This document shows positions 1-9,648 of a DNA stretch of 64,000 nt, one piece after another (the first letter of the stretch is position 1; the number at the start of each line of letters is the position of its first letter). The translations under genes were made by a program, and so were the position numbers. The notes under the pieces are model-generated. The model searched no databases, was not told the DNA's origin, and saw only the letters and a program-made list of their open reading frames with translations. Source of the DNA: Oncomelania hupensis (taxonomy: Eukaryota > Mollusca > Gastropoda > Littorinimorpha > Pomatiopsidae); assembly GCA_036898135.1 (NCBI GenBank), contig CM072526.1, positions 53,858,899 through 53,922,898 of the forward strand, read 5' to 3'.

Positions 1-167
1 TCTATGTCAGTGGCAACAAGCCTACATCCCTGTTCAATAGGATACTTCGGTGCCAACACTACGCTAAGCTTTTCAAAATCCAAATCCTTAAAGAATTTAT
101 TGAATGTGGCCTCATCGAACGCATACAAATGTGCAAGGGACAGAACCCTAATATCCTGAAGTTTTCT
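1..167 (-). CDS. Possible internal exon of an unknown gene (cut by window start)
   Basis: On the minus strand there is an open frame of about 55 codons with no stop from position 167 down to 1. It follows an acceptor-like stretch ending in TTGCAG (read on the minus strand, 173-168). The translation is balanced and soluble-looking, including VLAPKYPIEQGC and FNKFFKDLDFEKL. I do not recognise the family. It faces away from the lectin gene at 872-9057, so it would be a neighbouring or nested gene, or a remnant of an unrecognised transposon. The frame runs out of the window, so length and product cannot be judged. Confidence 0.3.
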
Positions 168-334
168 CTGCAATGTTGTTTTAAAGCAAGAGATCTTCGG
201 CCAATAAAACATTAGAGGGTGTACTTCATAATGGTATTGGAGGTTTGAGGCGGTGGGGGGAGTGGGGGTGAGGGTGAGGAAGGGGGAGAAGGGAGACTTG
301 TGTGTGTGTGTGTGTATGTGTGTGTGTGTGGGCA

Positions 335-587
335 TGTAGAAACGACGTTACAATGACACACTCATGAAACTCCACATGGTTTATTTTGACTTTTTGGAAG
401 TCTGCCCTATTTTTCCCAAAATAGGATTCCGGTAGAGTTACAGCTGTTTTCGGCTTAGGGTTAGGTTAAGGGTTAGGGTTAGGGTTATAAAAAAAATGAA
501 AATGTCAAAATAATGTCAAGAAAATGAAAAGTGTGTCAAAATAATGTCTGTTTTTTTCACAACAGTCATCGCAACGTCGTTTCTACA
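335..587. mobile_element. Short inverted-repeat element (MITE-like)
   Basis: The ends match as an inverted repeat: TGTAGAAACGACGTT at 335-349 is the exact reverse complement of 573-587, and similarity continues inward to about 22 bp (two mismatches). The element is 253 bp, non-coding and AT-rich, and lies in TG-repeat DNA. If the terminal TA on each side is the target duplication, a Tc1/mariner-type MITE would fit; that is inference. It contains a telomere-like tract at 455-486. Confidence 0.55.
455..486 (+). repeat. Interstitial telomere-like repeat (TTAGGG)n
   Basis: Four TTAGGG-type units interrupted by shortened or lengthened ones (TTAGG, TTAAGGG). TTAGGG is the common metazoan telomere unit. 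The tract lies inside the short inverted-repeat element. Confidence 0.7.
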
Positions 588-589
588 CA

Positions 590-626
<37 letters not shown>

Positions 627-670
627 TGTGTGTGGGTGTGGGTGTGAGGGTGTGTGTGTGTGTGTGTTTA
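588..670. repeat. (TG)n microsatellite
   Basis: Near-continuous TG dinucleotides with a few GGG variants. Together with a second TG tract at 299-331 it flanks the short inverted-repeat element. Non-coding. Confidence 0.9.
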
Positions 671-871
671 TTTTATTTTATTTATCTATTTATTTAATTT
701 ATTTTTGGCCCAACGAAAGGGGGGGGGGGAGGAGGGAGAGGGGGATTCCATGCTTCCTGGGAGCCCTCTATAATCCGCCCTTGCTTATGATGAAATTGTG
801 ACGTTCAGCACTAGATGATAGGGATACCACCTAATGATGAGATTGTGATGTTCAGTGATGTTGTGTTTCAG

Positions 872-1032
872 CCCTGAGGGATTATTTTAGGACTGCCCGA
901 GAGCAGGTGGGGACGGTTGCGGCGCAGCTATCGTTACTGACGAAGGCGGCTCAGGAACTCAAGACCATCGTCAATCAGTTGTTTCACGTTTCACAGGACC
1001 AGAAACATTCCGTCTGCAATATACGAGGAACA
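872..1032 (+). CDS. H-type lectin domain protein, exon A (first visible exon)
   Basis: Exon of 161 nt between an acceptor (TTGTGTTTCAG ending at 871) and a donor (GTGAGC from 1033). Two bases complete a codon from an upstream exon and 53 codons follow, ending in phase 0. The residues are rich in E, Q, L and V with heptad-like spacing (TVAAQLSLLTKAAQELKTIV), so a coiled coil is likely, as in many oligomeric lectins. The true start of the gene, probably with a signal peptide, was not found in 168-871 and may lie outside the window. Exon assignment is by splice sites and phase; no transcript was seen. Confidence 0.6.
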
Positions 1033-1448
1033 GTGAGCGGATTGTTTGAAATTAGCGAGAGGGGAAGATGGATGGGTGTGATCCAGCAATTCGTTATCGC
1101 TGTCTCCAACAAATTGTGCACATACTGCAAATGTCAAATTACGCTAATACTCTATTGGACAATATTTTGTAACCCAAAGACAGGCAATATGGGAAAGATC
1201 AGCTTCTTTCTTACTTGCAGGTGGGGGCGATTTTAACATTACTGAATGTTAGACAAATGGCAACATTGAGAAATACATATAGGAGCTGTCGCCTGCTTTC
1301 CACAGCTCACCTATTTTCCCCTTGGCCAACGCCAATCTGCGCTATATGAGGCATAAATAGGCCAAAAATAATACCCATAATATGTCTGCTCGTCCGTTCG
1401 TCTTTCCGTCTGTCTGTCTGTCCATCCGTCGTTCTGGCCGTCTGTGGT

Positions 1449-1520
1449 CCTGATTTGGCTCGGAAGGGTCCGCTGGACCTAAAGCAATAACCATATAATG
1501 TAATGTAATGTAATGTTCTG
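1449..1520 (+). mobile_element. 3'-end fragment of the Jockey-related short element
   Basis: Carries the conserved terminal block CTGATTTGGCTCGGAAG ... GTCCGCTGGACCTAAAGCA that ends the ~690-bp elements at 9649 and 44650, followed by an (ATGTA)n-type tail. It lies in the intron after exon A. The rest of that intron (1033-1937) shows only short TCTG/TCCG simple sequence around 1390-1440. Confidence 0.5.
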
Positions 1521-1946
1521 TCAGTCTGTCCGCCGTATGCAAAACTAATGACTGGGAACCTACGTTATCTATTACAAACTTGGTAGGATAGCGTATAGCC
1601 ATTCATAAGATGACCATTCGAACATTATCTAATGATTGAGTGACCTTTATTCCAGGCTCAAGATCACACGGTCAAAAAATATAGTCAAAATATGACAACT
1701 GTTCACAAAGTTTCATTTGCCTTCTTCTAAATTATCGATAGTGAACATGATTGCTTGATGCATGATAGATATCAATGCCATAAACCAGCTGTGCAAGTCT
1801 GCTCAACCTCACTCCAAGGTCAAAGTCACTAGAGCTGTCTTAAATTGGTTGGCATGGGTACTTTGAAATGACTTTGACCCTAACCTGGAAGATTTACTGT
1901 TATATTTAGAGATCATTGTGTATGTATTTAATCACTTTTATAGAAG

Positions 1947-2147
1947 GAGATAGAAGAAGGAGGTAGAAGAATAGGGAGACCGAAAAAGAGGTGGGAGGAC
2001 AACATTCGAGAATGGACTGCTTTGACACTGAGCTAAACAATCAGGGTTGCCGAGGACAGGGAAAGATGGAGTACGATGGTTAAACGATCATCTTTGGTTT
2101 CCCCTACGACCTCCGAGTTACTGGATAGGATAGGATATAGGATAGGA
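1947..2147 (+). pseudogene. RTE-type LINE, 3'-end fragment
   Basis: A 200-bp copy of the 3' end of the RTE family (compare 30170-30350). It encodes the tail of the GRPKKRWEDNIRE region, then the non-coding end and a GGATA-type tandem tail. It is flanked by perfect 9-bp duplications TTATAGAAG (1938-1946 and 2148-2156), so it is a 5'-truncated target-primed insertion. In-frame stops make it dead. It sits in an intron of the lectin gene and abuts a SINE. Confidence 0.8.
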
Positions 2148-2156
2148 TTATAGAAG

Positions 2157-2346
2157 TCTTTAACAGCTCAGGAGCCGCACAAGGCGATGCCCAAAACAGG
2201 GTCCCTCAAGCCACCCGAGACGCCATTTTCAACCTTTGGGCGCATGGTCTGACGACTGAACACAATCCTGGGCGACTGGGGATGGGGAGAAGGACCTAGT
2301 GCGTGCTGTGTGTAGCCAGCACTCAGCCGTCTAGGACTTGAGTGTC
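2157..2346 (-). mobile_element. SINE, reverse copy without tRNA head
   Basis: Reverse-complement match to the body of the SINE at 36296-36720: the block ACCTAGTGCGTGCTG, the CAGACCATGCGCCCAAAGG-type block and the CTTGAGCAGCTC-like 3' end, here CAGCTCAGGAGCC. The tRNA-like head is absent, so this is a truncated copy. Confidence 0.55.
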
Positions 2347-2936
2347 AGCCATTTATTGACCCATCATTTTTGTTACCTTTTTGCGTTGATCTTCAAGTTC
2401 AAGGTCATTTTAAACTTTATGAAAAAAAACCACGTAAAAAAATAATTTATCGTTCAGTGGAATGGTTGTTATAAAAGGACACAGTTCCTATATTTGACAT
2501 CAACATTGATCATACATGAGCCTCAGAGGGAGTCCCAAGGTCAACCCATGGTCAAGGTCATTCCAAAGTCACTGTTACTGATATAATTAATAGAACGTCT
2601 GCTGTAGTTTATTTGATCACACATGAGTGTTCATGTCAAAGTAATCTGAAGATCAAAGTCAATATTACCTTGTGTTAAAGGGTTTTAAAACCTATTCCAT
2701 ACAGGGCTCTCATTTTCATGTAGAATATTGAGGATAGGTTCCTTAAGAGGAATGTTTGTTATGGATCTATGGGCTTTGCCCTTCTAGTTTGTTCTTTCTC
2801 TAAATCTGTGACTAGCGCGGCCCCTGATCTAAAGTTACTGTGGAGCACAGTCTTGCTAACTGAATATGCTATAATCCTATTTTCTGTATAATATAACAAA
2901 GTTCAAAGTTGCAGGCCACACTGTTGACCTTTTCAG
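2347..2936 (+). other. Intron sequence, nothing recognised
   Basis: AT-rich intron DNA between the SINE and exon B. There are several AAGGTCA/CAAGGTCA-like words but no tandem array, open frame or transposon end that I can support. A polypyrimidine tract and CAG acceptor precede exon B. Confidence 0.5.
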
Positions 2937-3137
2937 CTGTGCAACCTGGAGGACTGCATTTATCCTGCGATAGAAGACCTTATCTCACAAGTCAGGAATA
3001 ACAATGAAGATCTGCAGGTTGACATCTGTGGTGTCTCACAAGAAGCTATGCAAGTCCGCAGTATTGCTAACCAGGTCAACGCTAGGCTGGACAACCTCGA
3101 CGTCACTGTCAGCGACTTCAAGGAGAATCTACACAAG
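2937..3137 (+). CDS. H-type lectin domain protein, exon B
   Basis: Exon of 201 nt (67 codons, phase 0 at both ends) between acceptor GACCTTTTCAG (ends 2936) and donor GTGAGA (from 3138). The translation is hydrophilic and heptad-like (AIEDLISQVRNNNEDLQVDI; VNARLDNLDVTVSDFKENLH), continuing the coiled coil of exon A. The matching phase supports one transcript. Coding-like codon use and the absence of stops contrast with the stop-rich introns on both sides. Confidence 0.65.
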
Positions 3138-3547
3138 GTGAGATATACCCTGACTTGATGCCTTTCCTCAGCTGTGGTGCAACAGCACTACCCAGGGCAA
3201 GAGGGCATAAGACCCACCGAAGCTTGAAATGGACTTTATACAGAGGTGAAACCTTAGCTGGTACTGACCACCTCAGGAGAATCATCTGCCATTCTGTGAA
3301 GATGTTTTGAATGCGTTTCACTCGCCCTCCCCCACCCCCTCCCCCCCCTTTGCCGTTCGTGTCGCCTCAGAGGCACAGCAGAGAACACGGTCATTGAAAT
3401 AAGTGTCCAAGTGGCAGGTTTACAGAAAGGTCTGTAATGATCTAGGTCGCTAAGGGTCTGACAGTTGTGCGGCAATACGCTTGACGCTGTTCATCACTGC
3501 GAGGCCACTCGTCCGCCTTCAGATTGATCTCACCTTCAATCCTAATG

Positions 3548-3600
3548 GCGGAAAGTGTCTTGAGCAGCTCTGAGTGGGTAAATGCGCTATACATAAATAC
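3548..3600 (+). mobile_element. SINE 3'-end fragment
   Basis: CTTGAGCAGCTCTGAG followed by GGGTAAATGCGCTATA matches the 3' terminus of the tRNA-derived SINE at 36296-36720 (CTTGAGCAGCTC ... AAAGCGCTATATAAGA). The RTE fragment begins right after it. 3138-3547 is otherwise unassigned intron with a C-rich patch around 3325-3350. Confidence 0.45.
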
Positions 3601-3605
3601 ACACA

Positions 3606-4036
3606 GCACAGCAGATCTCCAACCAACAATACAAAGCATGGAGATGAGGTACTACAGAAGACTTCTGGGCATTTCCTATACCCAACACATCACCAACGAC
3701 GAAGTCCGACAGACCATCACACAAGCCATTGGACAACAGAATGACCTGCTCACAGTGGTGAAGAAACAGAAACTCCGATGGTATGGCCACGTCACCAGAT
3801 CATCAGGCCTCGCAAAGACTATTCTGCAAGGCACAGTGCAAGGAGGTAGAAGAAGAGGGAGACCGAAAAAGAGGTGGGAGGACAACATTCGAGAATGGAC
3901 TGGTTTGACACTGAGCGAAGCCATCAGGGCTGCTGAGGACAGAGAAAGATGGAGTATGCTGGTTAAACGATCATCTGTGGTGCCCCTACGGCCTTCGGGT
4001 TACGGGACAGGATAGGATAGGATAGGGTAGGATAAA
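3606..4036 (+). pseudogene. RTE-type LINE, C-terminal fragment
   Basis: A 3' fragment of the RTE family: the frame at 3606-4015 gives the last ~135 residues of the family protein (SMEMRYYRRLLGISYTQHI ... GRRRGRPKKRWEDNIREW) without a stop until the natural C-terminus, then a GGATA-repeat tail. The endonuclease and polymerase are missing, so it cannot be active. The open frame reflects recent insertion rather than host use. It lies in the intron between exons B and C. Confidence 0.8.
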
Positions 4037-4093
4037 ATACATTCAAAATAACACATAACTTCATTATTTATTTGGCTGGTTATTGTGCTACAG

Positions 4094-4187
4094 GAACTCG
4101 GCACCCAGTTCCGCTTGTTCAACCAGAGAGTAGAGAGCGTGCGCAACACAGTGGACTCCGTCACCACCTGTGAGAACAAGAGAATGT
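4094..4187 (+). CDS. H-type lectin domain protein, exon C
   Basis: Exon of 94 nt between acceptor TTGTGCTACAG (ends 4093) and donor GTGAGT (from 4188). It encodes 31 codons plus one base, ELGTQFRLFNQRVESVRNTV and the following SVTTCENKRM, the end of the predicted coiled coil. The leftover T joins GT of exon D to make a Cys codon, so the phase fits. Confidence 0.65.
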
Positions 4188-4204
4188 GTGAGTGCCTTCC
4201 TTTC

Positions 4205-4475
4205 ATAGTGAGTCAGTCAGTAAGTCCATACAATCATTAGTCAGTCAATAATCAGTCAGTCAATCAGTACGTCAGTAATTCGGTCAATAGGAACGTCAGT
4301 CTGAATCAGTCAGTAAAAACAATGTTAGTGAATGAAATATGCCAGTCTGTCAGTCAGTGAAATAGATCAGTTAATAAGTCAATCTGAATCAGTCAACCAG
4401 TCAATCATGCAGTAAACCAGGTTGTTATAATACAACTGTTAGATCAGGCAGACAATACATCGGCCTGTCAGTCAG
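4205..4475 (+). repeat. Degenerate GTCA/AGTC tandem array
   Basis: Imperfect tetranucleotide-derived repeats of GTCAGTCA and CAATCAGT fill most of the intron between exons C and D. No coding potential. Confidence 0.75.
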
Positions 4476-4516
4476 TCACCCGATGGACGTTGACTGTTGT
4501 ACGCCTGTCTGTATAG

Positions 4517-4670
4517 GTGAGTCAGGCGTGGTGACCCTGGACGTAGATGACCGACGTGCGGAGTACTTGTTCCAGTCAGACTTTGCCCTCATCCCTCAGG
4601 TCTTTTATGGCTTGAGCTGCCATTCTTTCCAGCTGGACGCCAGACCCCAATCGCCTCCGCCTGATGGCAG
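4517..4670 (+). CDS. H-type lectin domain protein, exon D (start of lectin domain)
   Basis: Exon of 154 nt between acceptor CTGTCTGTATAG (ends 4516) and donor GTAGGA (from 4671). Frame: GVVTLDVDDRRAEYLFQSDF, then ALIPQVFYGLSCHSFQLDA. The F-x2-F-x3-P-x-V-x2-GL pattern followed by LD is typical of the first half of the H-type lectin fold (Helix pomatia agglutinin type), which binds N-acetylgalactosamine-like sugars. Ligand specificity cannot be read from this sequence. The exon ends two bases into a codon, completed by exon E. Confidence 0.7.
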
Positions 4671-4794
4671 GTAGGACACATGACCTAGAGGTTGACAGGC
4701 CTAGTGCTGTAGGAAGTTACTGTACCTAGGATGTAATTGTATCGGTGTGCATCAAGTTGATGCCTTGGGTGGCTTGAGTTAGATTCTTTTTGAT

Positions 4795-4810
4795 GATACT
4801 GCTGCTGCTA

Positions 4811-4852
<42 letters not shown>

Positions 4853-4990
4853 ATGACAACGATGATGATGATGCTACTGCGAAAACGACAACGATGACGT
4901 CGATGATAGTAATGATGATGGTGACGATGATGATGGTACTGCTGGTGATATTATTGATAACAACGGCGATGGTGATGAGGATTATGATTA
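4795..4990. repeat. Trinucleotide repeats (CTG then GATGAT)n
   Basis: TGCTGC units pass into imperfect GATGATGAT units in the intron between exons D and E. The frames that read through it are low complexity and not genes. Confidence 0.85.
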
Positions 4991-5036
4991 GGATGTTGCT
5001 GACAGTATTGTTAACAATGACGATAATGTGTTGTAG

Positions 5037-5154
5037 GCAGTATTCGCGGGAGGAACCTAACTCTATAGGAGTGTTTGTCACCGCCACCCCCTCCAGAACC
5101 GGCGTGACGTTTGAGAAGTTCAACGTTGCCTTTGGCGACACAGCCAATCAAAAG
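5037..5154 (+). CDS. H-type lectin domain protein, exon E (lectin domain core)
   Basis: Exon of 118 nt between acceptor AATGTGTTGTAG (ends 5036) and donor GTAACG (from 5155). One base completes an Arg codon, then 39 codons: NSIGVFVTATPSRTGVTFEK and NVAFGDTANQK. The pattern V-x-VTAT...T-GVTFE-x-F-x-V-x-FGDT fits the central beta strands of the H-type lectin domain, in which this T/G-F segment follows the LD strand. It ends in phase 0. Confidence 0.7.
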
Positions 5155-5390
5155 GTAACGTAGGTTATTAAGCCTTAGGCGTGTCATACACTCACCCCTC
5201 TGTGGCTGACACAACAGCACCTCGCTCGGGAACATCATGACCATATTGGACCCATGCAGTTAGCAACTTGGATGAGTACGATAAGTACACTGCTTGGATG
5301 AGTACGATAAGTACACCGCTTGGATGCAGCCACTGAACGACACAAACAATGAAAGCCAGCGCACAACACATACAACTCCAATCAGCTGAG

Positions 5391-8300
5391 AAATGGTACC
5401 TGGCTCTGTTTATTAATGGTACATGGCTCTGTTTATTAATGGTACATGGCTCTGTTTATAAATGGTACATGGCTCTGTTTAGAAATGGTACATGGCTCTG
5501 TTTATAAATGGTACATGGCTCTGTTTATAAATGGTACATGGCTCTGTTTAGAAATGGTACTTGGCTCTGTTTAGAAATGGCACATGGCTCTGTTTAGAAA
5601 TGGTACATGGCTCTGTTTAGAAATGGTACCTGGCTCTGTTTAGAAATGGTACATGGCTCTGTTTAGAAATGGTACATGGCTCTGTTTAGAAATGGTACCT
5701 GGCTCTGTTTAGAAATGGTACATGGCTCTGTTTAGAAATGTCACATGGCTCTGTTTAGAAATGTCACATGGCTCTGTTTAGAAATGTCACATGGCTCTGG
5801 TTAGAAATGTCACATGGCTCTGTTTAGAAATGTCACATGGCTCTGTTTAGAAATGTCACATGGCTCTGTTTAGAAATGGTACATGGCTCTGTTTAGAAAT
5901 GGTACATGGCTCTGTTTAGAAATGGCACATGGCTCTGTTTAGAAATAAAACATGGCTCTGTTTAGAAATGGTACATGGCTCTGTTTAGAAATAGTACATG
6001 GCTCTGTTTAGAAATGGTACATGGCTCTGTTTAGAAATAGTACATGGCTTTGTTTAGAAATGGTACATGGCTCTGTTTAGAAATGGTACATGGCTCTGTT
6101 TAGAATGGTACCTGGCTCTGTTTAGAAATGGTACCTGGCTCTGTTTAGAAATGGTACATGGCTCTGTTTAGAAATGGTACATGGCTCTGTTTAGAAATGG
6201 CACATGTCTCTGTTTAGAAATGGTACATGGCTCTGTTTATAAATGGCACATTGCTCTGTTTAGAAATGGTACATGGCTCTGATTAGAAATGTCACATGGC
6301 TCTGTTTAGAAATGGTACCTGGCTCTGTTTAGAAATGGTACATGGCTCTGTTTAGAAATGGTACATGGCTCTGTTTAGAAATGGTACATGGCTCTGTCTA
6401 GAAATGGTACATGGCTCTGTTTAGAAATGGTACCTGGCTCTGTTTAGAAATGGTACCTGGCTCTGTTTAGAAATGGTACATGGCTCTGTTTAGAAATGGT
6501 ACCTGGCTCTGTTTAGAAATGGTACCTGGCTCTGTTTAGAAATGGTACATGGCTCTGTTTACAAATGGTACATGGCTCTGTTTAGAAATGGTACATGGCT
6601 CTGTTTAGAAATGGTACATGGCTCTGTTTAGAAATGTCACATGGCTCTGTTTAGAAATGTCACATGGCTCTGGTTAGAAATGTCACATGGCTCTGTTTAG
6701 AAATGTCACATGGCTCTGTTTAGAAATGTCACATGGCTCTGTTTAGAAATGGTACATGGCTCTGTTTAGAAATGGTACATGGCTCTGTTTAGAAATGGCA
6801 CATGGCTCTGTTTAGAAATAGTACATGGCTCTGTTTAGAAATGGTACATGGCTCTGTTTAGAAATAGTACATGGCTCTGTTTAGAAATGGTACATGGCTC
6901 TGTTTAGAAATAGTACATGGCTTTGTTTAGAAATGGTACCTGGCTCTGTTTAGAAATGGTACATGGCTCTGTTTAGAAATGGTACATGGCTCTGTTTAGA
7001 AATGGTACATGGCTCTGTCTAGAAATGGTACATGGCTCTGTTTAGAAATGGTACCTGGCTCTGTTTAGAAATGGTACCTGGCTCTGTTTAGAAATGGTAC
7101 ATGGCTCTGTTTAGAAATGGTACCTGGCTCTGTTTAGAAATGGTACCTGGCTCTGTTTAGAAATGGTACATGGCTCTGTTTACAAATGGTACATGGCTCT
7201 GTTTAGAAATGGTACCTGGCTCTGTTTAGAAATGTCACATGGCTCTGTTTAGAAATGTCACATGGCTCTGTTTAGAAATGTCACATGGCTCTGGTTAGAA
7301 ATGTCACATGGCTCTGTTTAGAAATGTCACATGGCTCTGTTTAGAAATGTCACATGGCTCTGTTTAGAAATGGTACATGGCTCTGTTTAGAAATGGTACA
7401 TGGCTCTGTTTAGAAATGGCACATGGCTCTGTTTAGAAATAGTACATGGCTCTGTTTAGAAATGGTACATGGCTCTGTTTAGAAATAGTACATGGCTCTG
7501 TTTAGAAATGGTACATGGCTCTGTTTAGAAATAGTACATGGCTTTGTTTAGAAATGGTTAATGGCTCTGTTTAGAAATGGTACATGGCTCTGTTTAGAAT
7601 GGTACCTGGCTCTGTTTAGAAATGGTACCTGGCTCTGTTTAGAAATGGTACATGGCTCTGTTTAGAAATGGTACATGGCTCTGTTTAGAAATGGCACATG
7701 TCTCTGTTTAGAAATGGTACATGGCTCTGTTTAGAAATGGCACATTGCTCTGTTTAGAAATGGTACATGGCTCTGATTAGAAATGTCACATGGCTCTGTT
7801 TAGAAATGATACCTGGCTCTGTTTAGAAATGGTACATGGCTCTGTTTAGAAATGGTACATGGCTCTGTTTAGAAATGGTACATGGCTCTGTCTAGAAATG
7901 GTACATGGCTCTGTTTAGAAATGGTACCTGGCTCTGTTTAGAAATGGTACCTGGCTCTGTTTAGAAATGGTACATGGCTCTGTTTAGAAATGGTACATGG
8001 CTCTGTTTAGAAATGGTACATAGCTCTGTTTAGAAATATACATGGCTCTGTTTAGAAATGGTACCTGGCTCTGTTTAGAAATGGTACATGGCTCTGTTTA
8101 GAAATGGTACATGGCTCTGTTTAGAAATGGTACATAGCTCTGTTTAGAAATATACATGGCTCTGTTTAGAAATGGTACATGGCTCTGTTTAGAAATGGTA
8201 CCTGGCTCTGTTTAGAAATAGTACCTGGCTCTGTTTAGAAATGGTACATGGCTCTGTTTAGAAATGGTACATGGCTCTGTTTAGAAATAGTACATGGCTC

Positions 8301-8723
8301 TGTTTAGAAATAGTACCTGGCTCTGTTTAGAAATGGTACATGGCTCTGTTTAGAAATAGTACCTGGCTCTGTTTAGAAATGGTACATGGCTCTGTTTAGA
8401 AATGGTACATGGCTCTGTTTAGAAATGGTACATGGCTCTGTTTAGAAATGGCACATGGCTCTGTTTAGAAATGGTACATGGCTCTGTTTAGAAATGGTAC
8501 CTGGCTCTGTTTAGAAATGGCACATGGCTCTGTTTAGATATGGTACATGGCTCTGTTTAGAAATGGTACATGGCTCTGTTTAGAAATGGTACCTGGCTCT
8601 GTTTAGAAATAGTACCTGGCTCTGTTTAGAAATGGTACATGGCTCTGTTTAGAAATGACACATGTCTCTGTTTAGAAATGGTTCCTGGCTCTGTTTAGAA
8701 ATGGTTCCTGGCTCTGTTTAGAA
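5391..8723 (+). repeat. 23-bp minisatellite array, about 145 units
   Basis: Tandem copies of AAATGGTACATGGCTCTGTTTAG or close variants (GGTACC, GTCACA, AGTACA, GGCACA). 3333 bp divided by 23 gives about 145 units. Rare variants recur at fixed distances, giving higher-order periods of 621 bp (27 units) and 873 bp (38 units less one base). It fills most of the last intron of the lectin gene (5155-8927). Confidence 0.95.
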
Positions 8724-8927
8724 ACGGGGAAGGTAAGGTAGCGTGGAGAGAAGAAACAGGCACCACCCTCACGAAGCTGTCCCAGAGAAAATTCAGACTC
8801 CTAAACTAACTGTCTCTCTCCCCAATAACAGAAGGATTACGTAAATAACGTTATCTTTTACCGTTACCATGATTTCTTCTTTGCAAGTTCCGCAACATCA
8901 ACATTGCCAAATTGTGCTGTGTTTCAG

Positions 8928-8996
8928 GTGTGCGTGTCTTTCTTGGCTTGTACCATCAGTTCAGGAACGATAACTGAGTCAACGAGGGACGCTTGA
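8928..8996 (+). CDS. H-type lectin domain protein, terminal exon F
   Basis: Acceptor GCTGTGTTTCAG ends at 8927; 22 codons and a TGA stop at 8994-8996 follow. The first residues, VCVSFLACT, complete the H-type lectin domain, whose last strand normally reads like V-x-V-S-W-x-A. An earlier in-frame acceptor (AATAACAG ending 8831) would add 32 codons (8832-8927) and put them between the last two strands, so the 8928 start is preferred. Joined to exons A-E this gives at least 264 residues. Probably a secreted lectin; no signal peptide was seen in the window. Confidence 0.65.
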   Translation: MCVSFLACTISSGTITESTRDA

Positions 8997-9051
8997 CCCT
9001 GTCAGCACTCTGACCACTACTGAAATGTTTCAATGTTCACCTGACTTTTGA

Positions 9052-9057
9052 AATAAA
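9052..9057 (+). promoter_or_regulatory. Polyadenylation signal AATAAA of the lectin gene
   Basis: The first canonical AATAAA downstream of the stop at 8996, giving a 3' UTR of roughly 75-80 bases. 9058-9648 is intergenic DNA with a CA-rich patch (9164-9225) and nothing else recognised. Confidence 0.6.
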
Positions 9058-9648
9058 CTAAATATGCCAGACTGAGTGGAGTAAAACATGGCGAATTTCA
9101 AACACAGCTGTTGGCTACGTTTCATTTAGTAATTAATGTTGGACAGACTTATAGTTCTGTGCACACACATACACACACTCACACATGTACACGCACGCAC
9201 GCACGCACACACGCACACACACACATAAAGAAAATTTATTACTACGTTAGATGTAACGCTGCTATCATCGCTACGTAAGATCTATTAGCCAATAAATGGT
9301 TCCTGTTCATTTAGTAGTAAACACTGCATTATAATGTCCTGAAAGCTTTAAAGGGACCTTCACCCAGATCCTTTTTAAAATTCACCGTGAGCACAGATGC
9401 ATGCAGGGTAAAAAATAACATAAAACTGTTTAAACAACAACAAAAAATCTTTGAAGAGTACTGTATGATAAATCCCTTTATTGGTGTCTGTTAATAGCGT
9501 CAAGGGTCCCTGGATAGAGCTAAAAATAGTCGTACTCTTTGGGAGCTTTAAGTAGTTGCTACATTTGGATTACGTTTTACGGCTTATGCATTTTGTTATG
9601 AGATTTTTCACTGACCGCAATTTTGACGAGTGGCCACACCTTATGAGA

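Noticed and set aside
3524..4015. 163-codon host gene
   Set aside because: The C-terminal half is RTE LINE sequence with a GGATA tail and the N-terminal part reads through a SINE 3' end; the ATG is fortuitous.
5391..8723. CRISPR-like array
   Set aside because: Units are contiguous 23-mers without unique spacers in a eukaryotic intron, so this is a minisatellite.
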